Shown: positions 63,814 through 64,000 of the stretch, one piece after another
Layout of the letters: every line of letters starts with the position of its first letter
Position numbering within the stretch: the first letter of the stretch is position 1
Assembly: GCA_002719955.1 (NCBI GenBank)
Contig: PBFW01000070.1
Coordinates: 208,540 to 272,539, forward strand
Origin: Deltaproteobacteria bacterium
GTDB taxonomy: Bacteria; Myxococcota_A; UBA9160; UBA4427
Reading direction: 5' to 3'
Length of the DNA: 64,000 nucleotides
The notes under the pieces: generated by a model
Databases searched by the model: none
The model's input: the letters and a program-made list of their open reading frames with translations, nothing else
What the model was told of the DNA's origin: nothing
Program-made: the position numbers and the translations under genes

Positions 63814-64000
63814 CGCGCCCGAGCCAAAACGGCCGGAATGAAAACAGAGCAGCCTTCGATCGAAGGTGCACGGCGCTCGTCAGGCCCCCAGAAGTCAGTG
63901 TGGGTACGCCGCGCGCCCGAGCCAAAACGGCCGGAATGAAAACAGAGCAGCCTTCGATCGAAGGTGCACGGCGCTCGTCAGGCCCCCAGAAGTCAGTGTG
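63814..64000. repeat. 89-bp direct repeat in tandem at the window edge
   Basis: Two identical 89-bp copies (63814-63902, 63912-64000) are separated by 9 bp, a period of 98 bp. Each includes the 14-bp perfect palindrome CCTTCGATCGAAGG. The second copy ends exactly at the last base, so the repeat may continue outside or reflect assembly. No gene is seen in it. Confidence 0.85.

Overview
The window is about 64 kb of high-GC bacterial DNA with dense genes on both strands. I see no rRNA, tRNA, CRISPR array or phage structural gene. Lipoprotein signals, a sigma-54-type two-component pair, paired acyl-CoA dehydrogenases, DUF35/thiolase pairs and many amidohydrolase-2 genes suggest an uncultured Gram-negative aerobe of the broad delta-proteobacterial/Myxococcota/Binatota kind. 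That placement is inference from gene content only. The abrupt right edge, ending exactly at the end of a repeat copy, suggests a draft or metagenomic contig.

Layout. 0.1-7 kb (minus): a two-subunit biotin-dependent acyl-CoA carboxylase, a tandem FluC/CrcB fluoride-channel pair and an MFS transporter. 7.3-23 kb is housekeeping-like: topA, a SnoaL-like protein, a dienelactone-hydrolase-like enzyme, a decayed lipase, a glycine-rich RRM protein with a terminator, a histidine kinase/NtrC-type regulator pair, PilZ, a degenerate tyrosine recombinase, a cyclophilin lipoprotein, a SMUG1-like glycosylase, a coiled-coil membrane protein and SerC. 23-39 kb is a catabolic island: a KshB-like oxygenase reductase, a HAD/ATP-grasp/DUF455 operon, a KstR-like TetR regulator, FadA5-like thiolase, SDR, MBL hydrolase, a FadE29/FadE28-like dehydrogenase pair, a P450-type 3Fe-4S ferredoxin, a hotdog thioesterase, a second SDR, two DUF35 proteins and two lipid-transfer-protein-type thiolases, closed by a strong terminator.

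The main result is in that island. Four 14-bp sites fit the mycobacterial KstR palindrome TnnAACnnGTTnnA. Two lie in the gap between the kstR-like gene and the divergent DUF455 operon, one between the acyl-CoA dehydrogenase pair and the ferredoxin, and one between an SDR gene and the DUF35/thiolase operon. Regulator, operator and gene content together suggest a steroid or sterol side-chain degradation regulon outside Actinobacteria, with a DUF455/ATP-grasp/HAD operon as a possible new member.

39-56 kb is accessory: two frameshifted lipoproteins, a CDF transporter, an HSP20/DUF3604 chimeric remnant, two P450s, two MBL hydrolases, a cupin, four amidohydrolase-2 paralogues, an EthD protein, a sulfatase and an LLM flavin monooxygenase. 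56-60 kb (minus) is an envelope/glycan set: a GT2 transferase, a polytopic membrane protein and small proteins. 60-64 kb has a serine hydrolase, two SnoaL-like proteins and a steroid-5-alpha-reductase-like gene split by a -1 frameshift at T TTT TTC, then an 89-bp sequence in two direct copies that ends the window.
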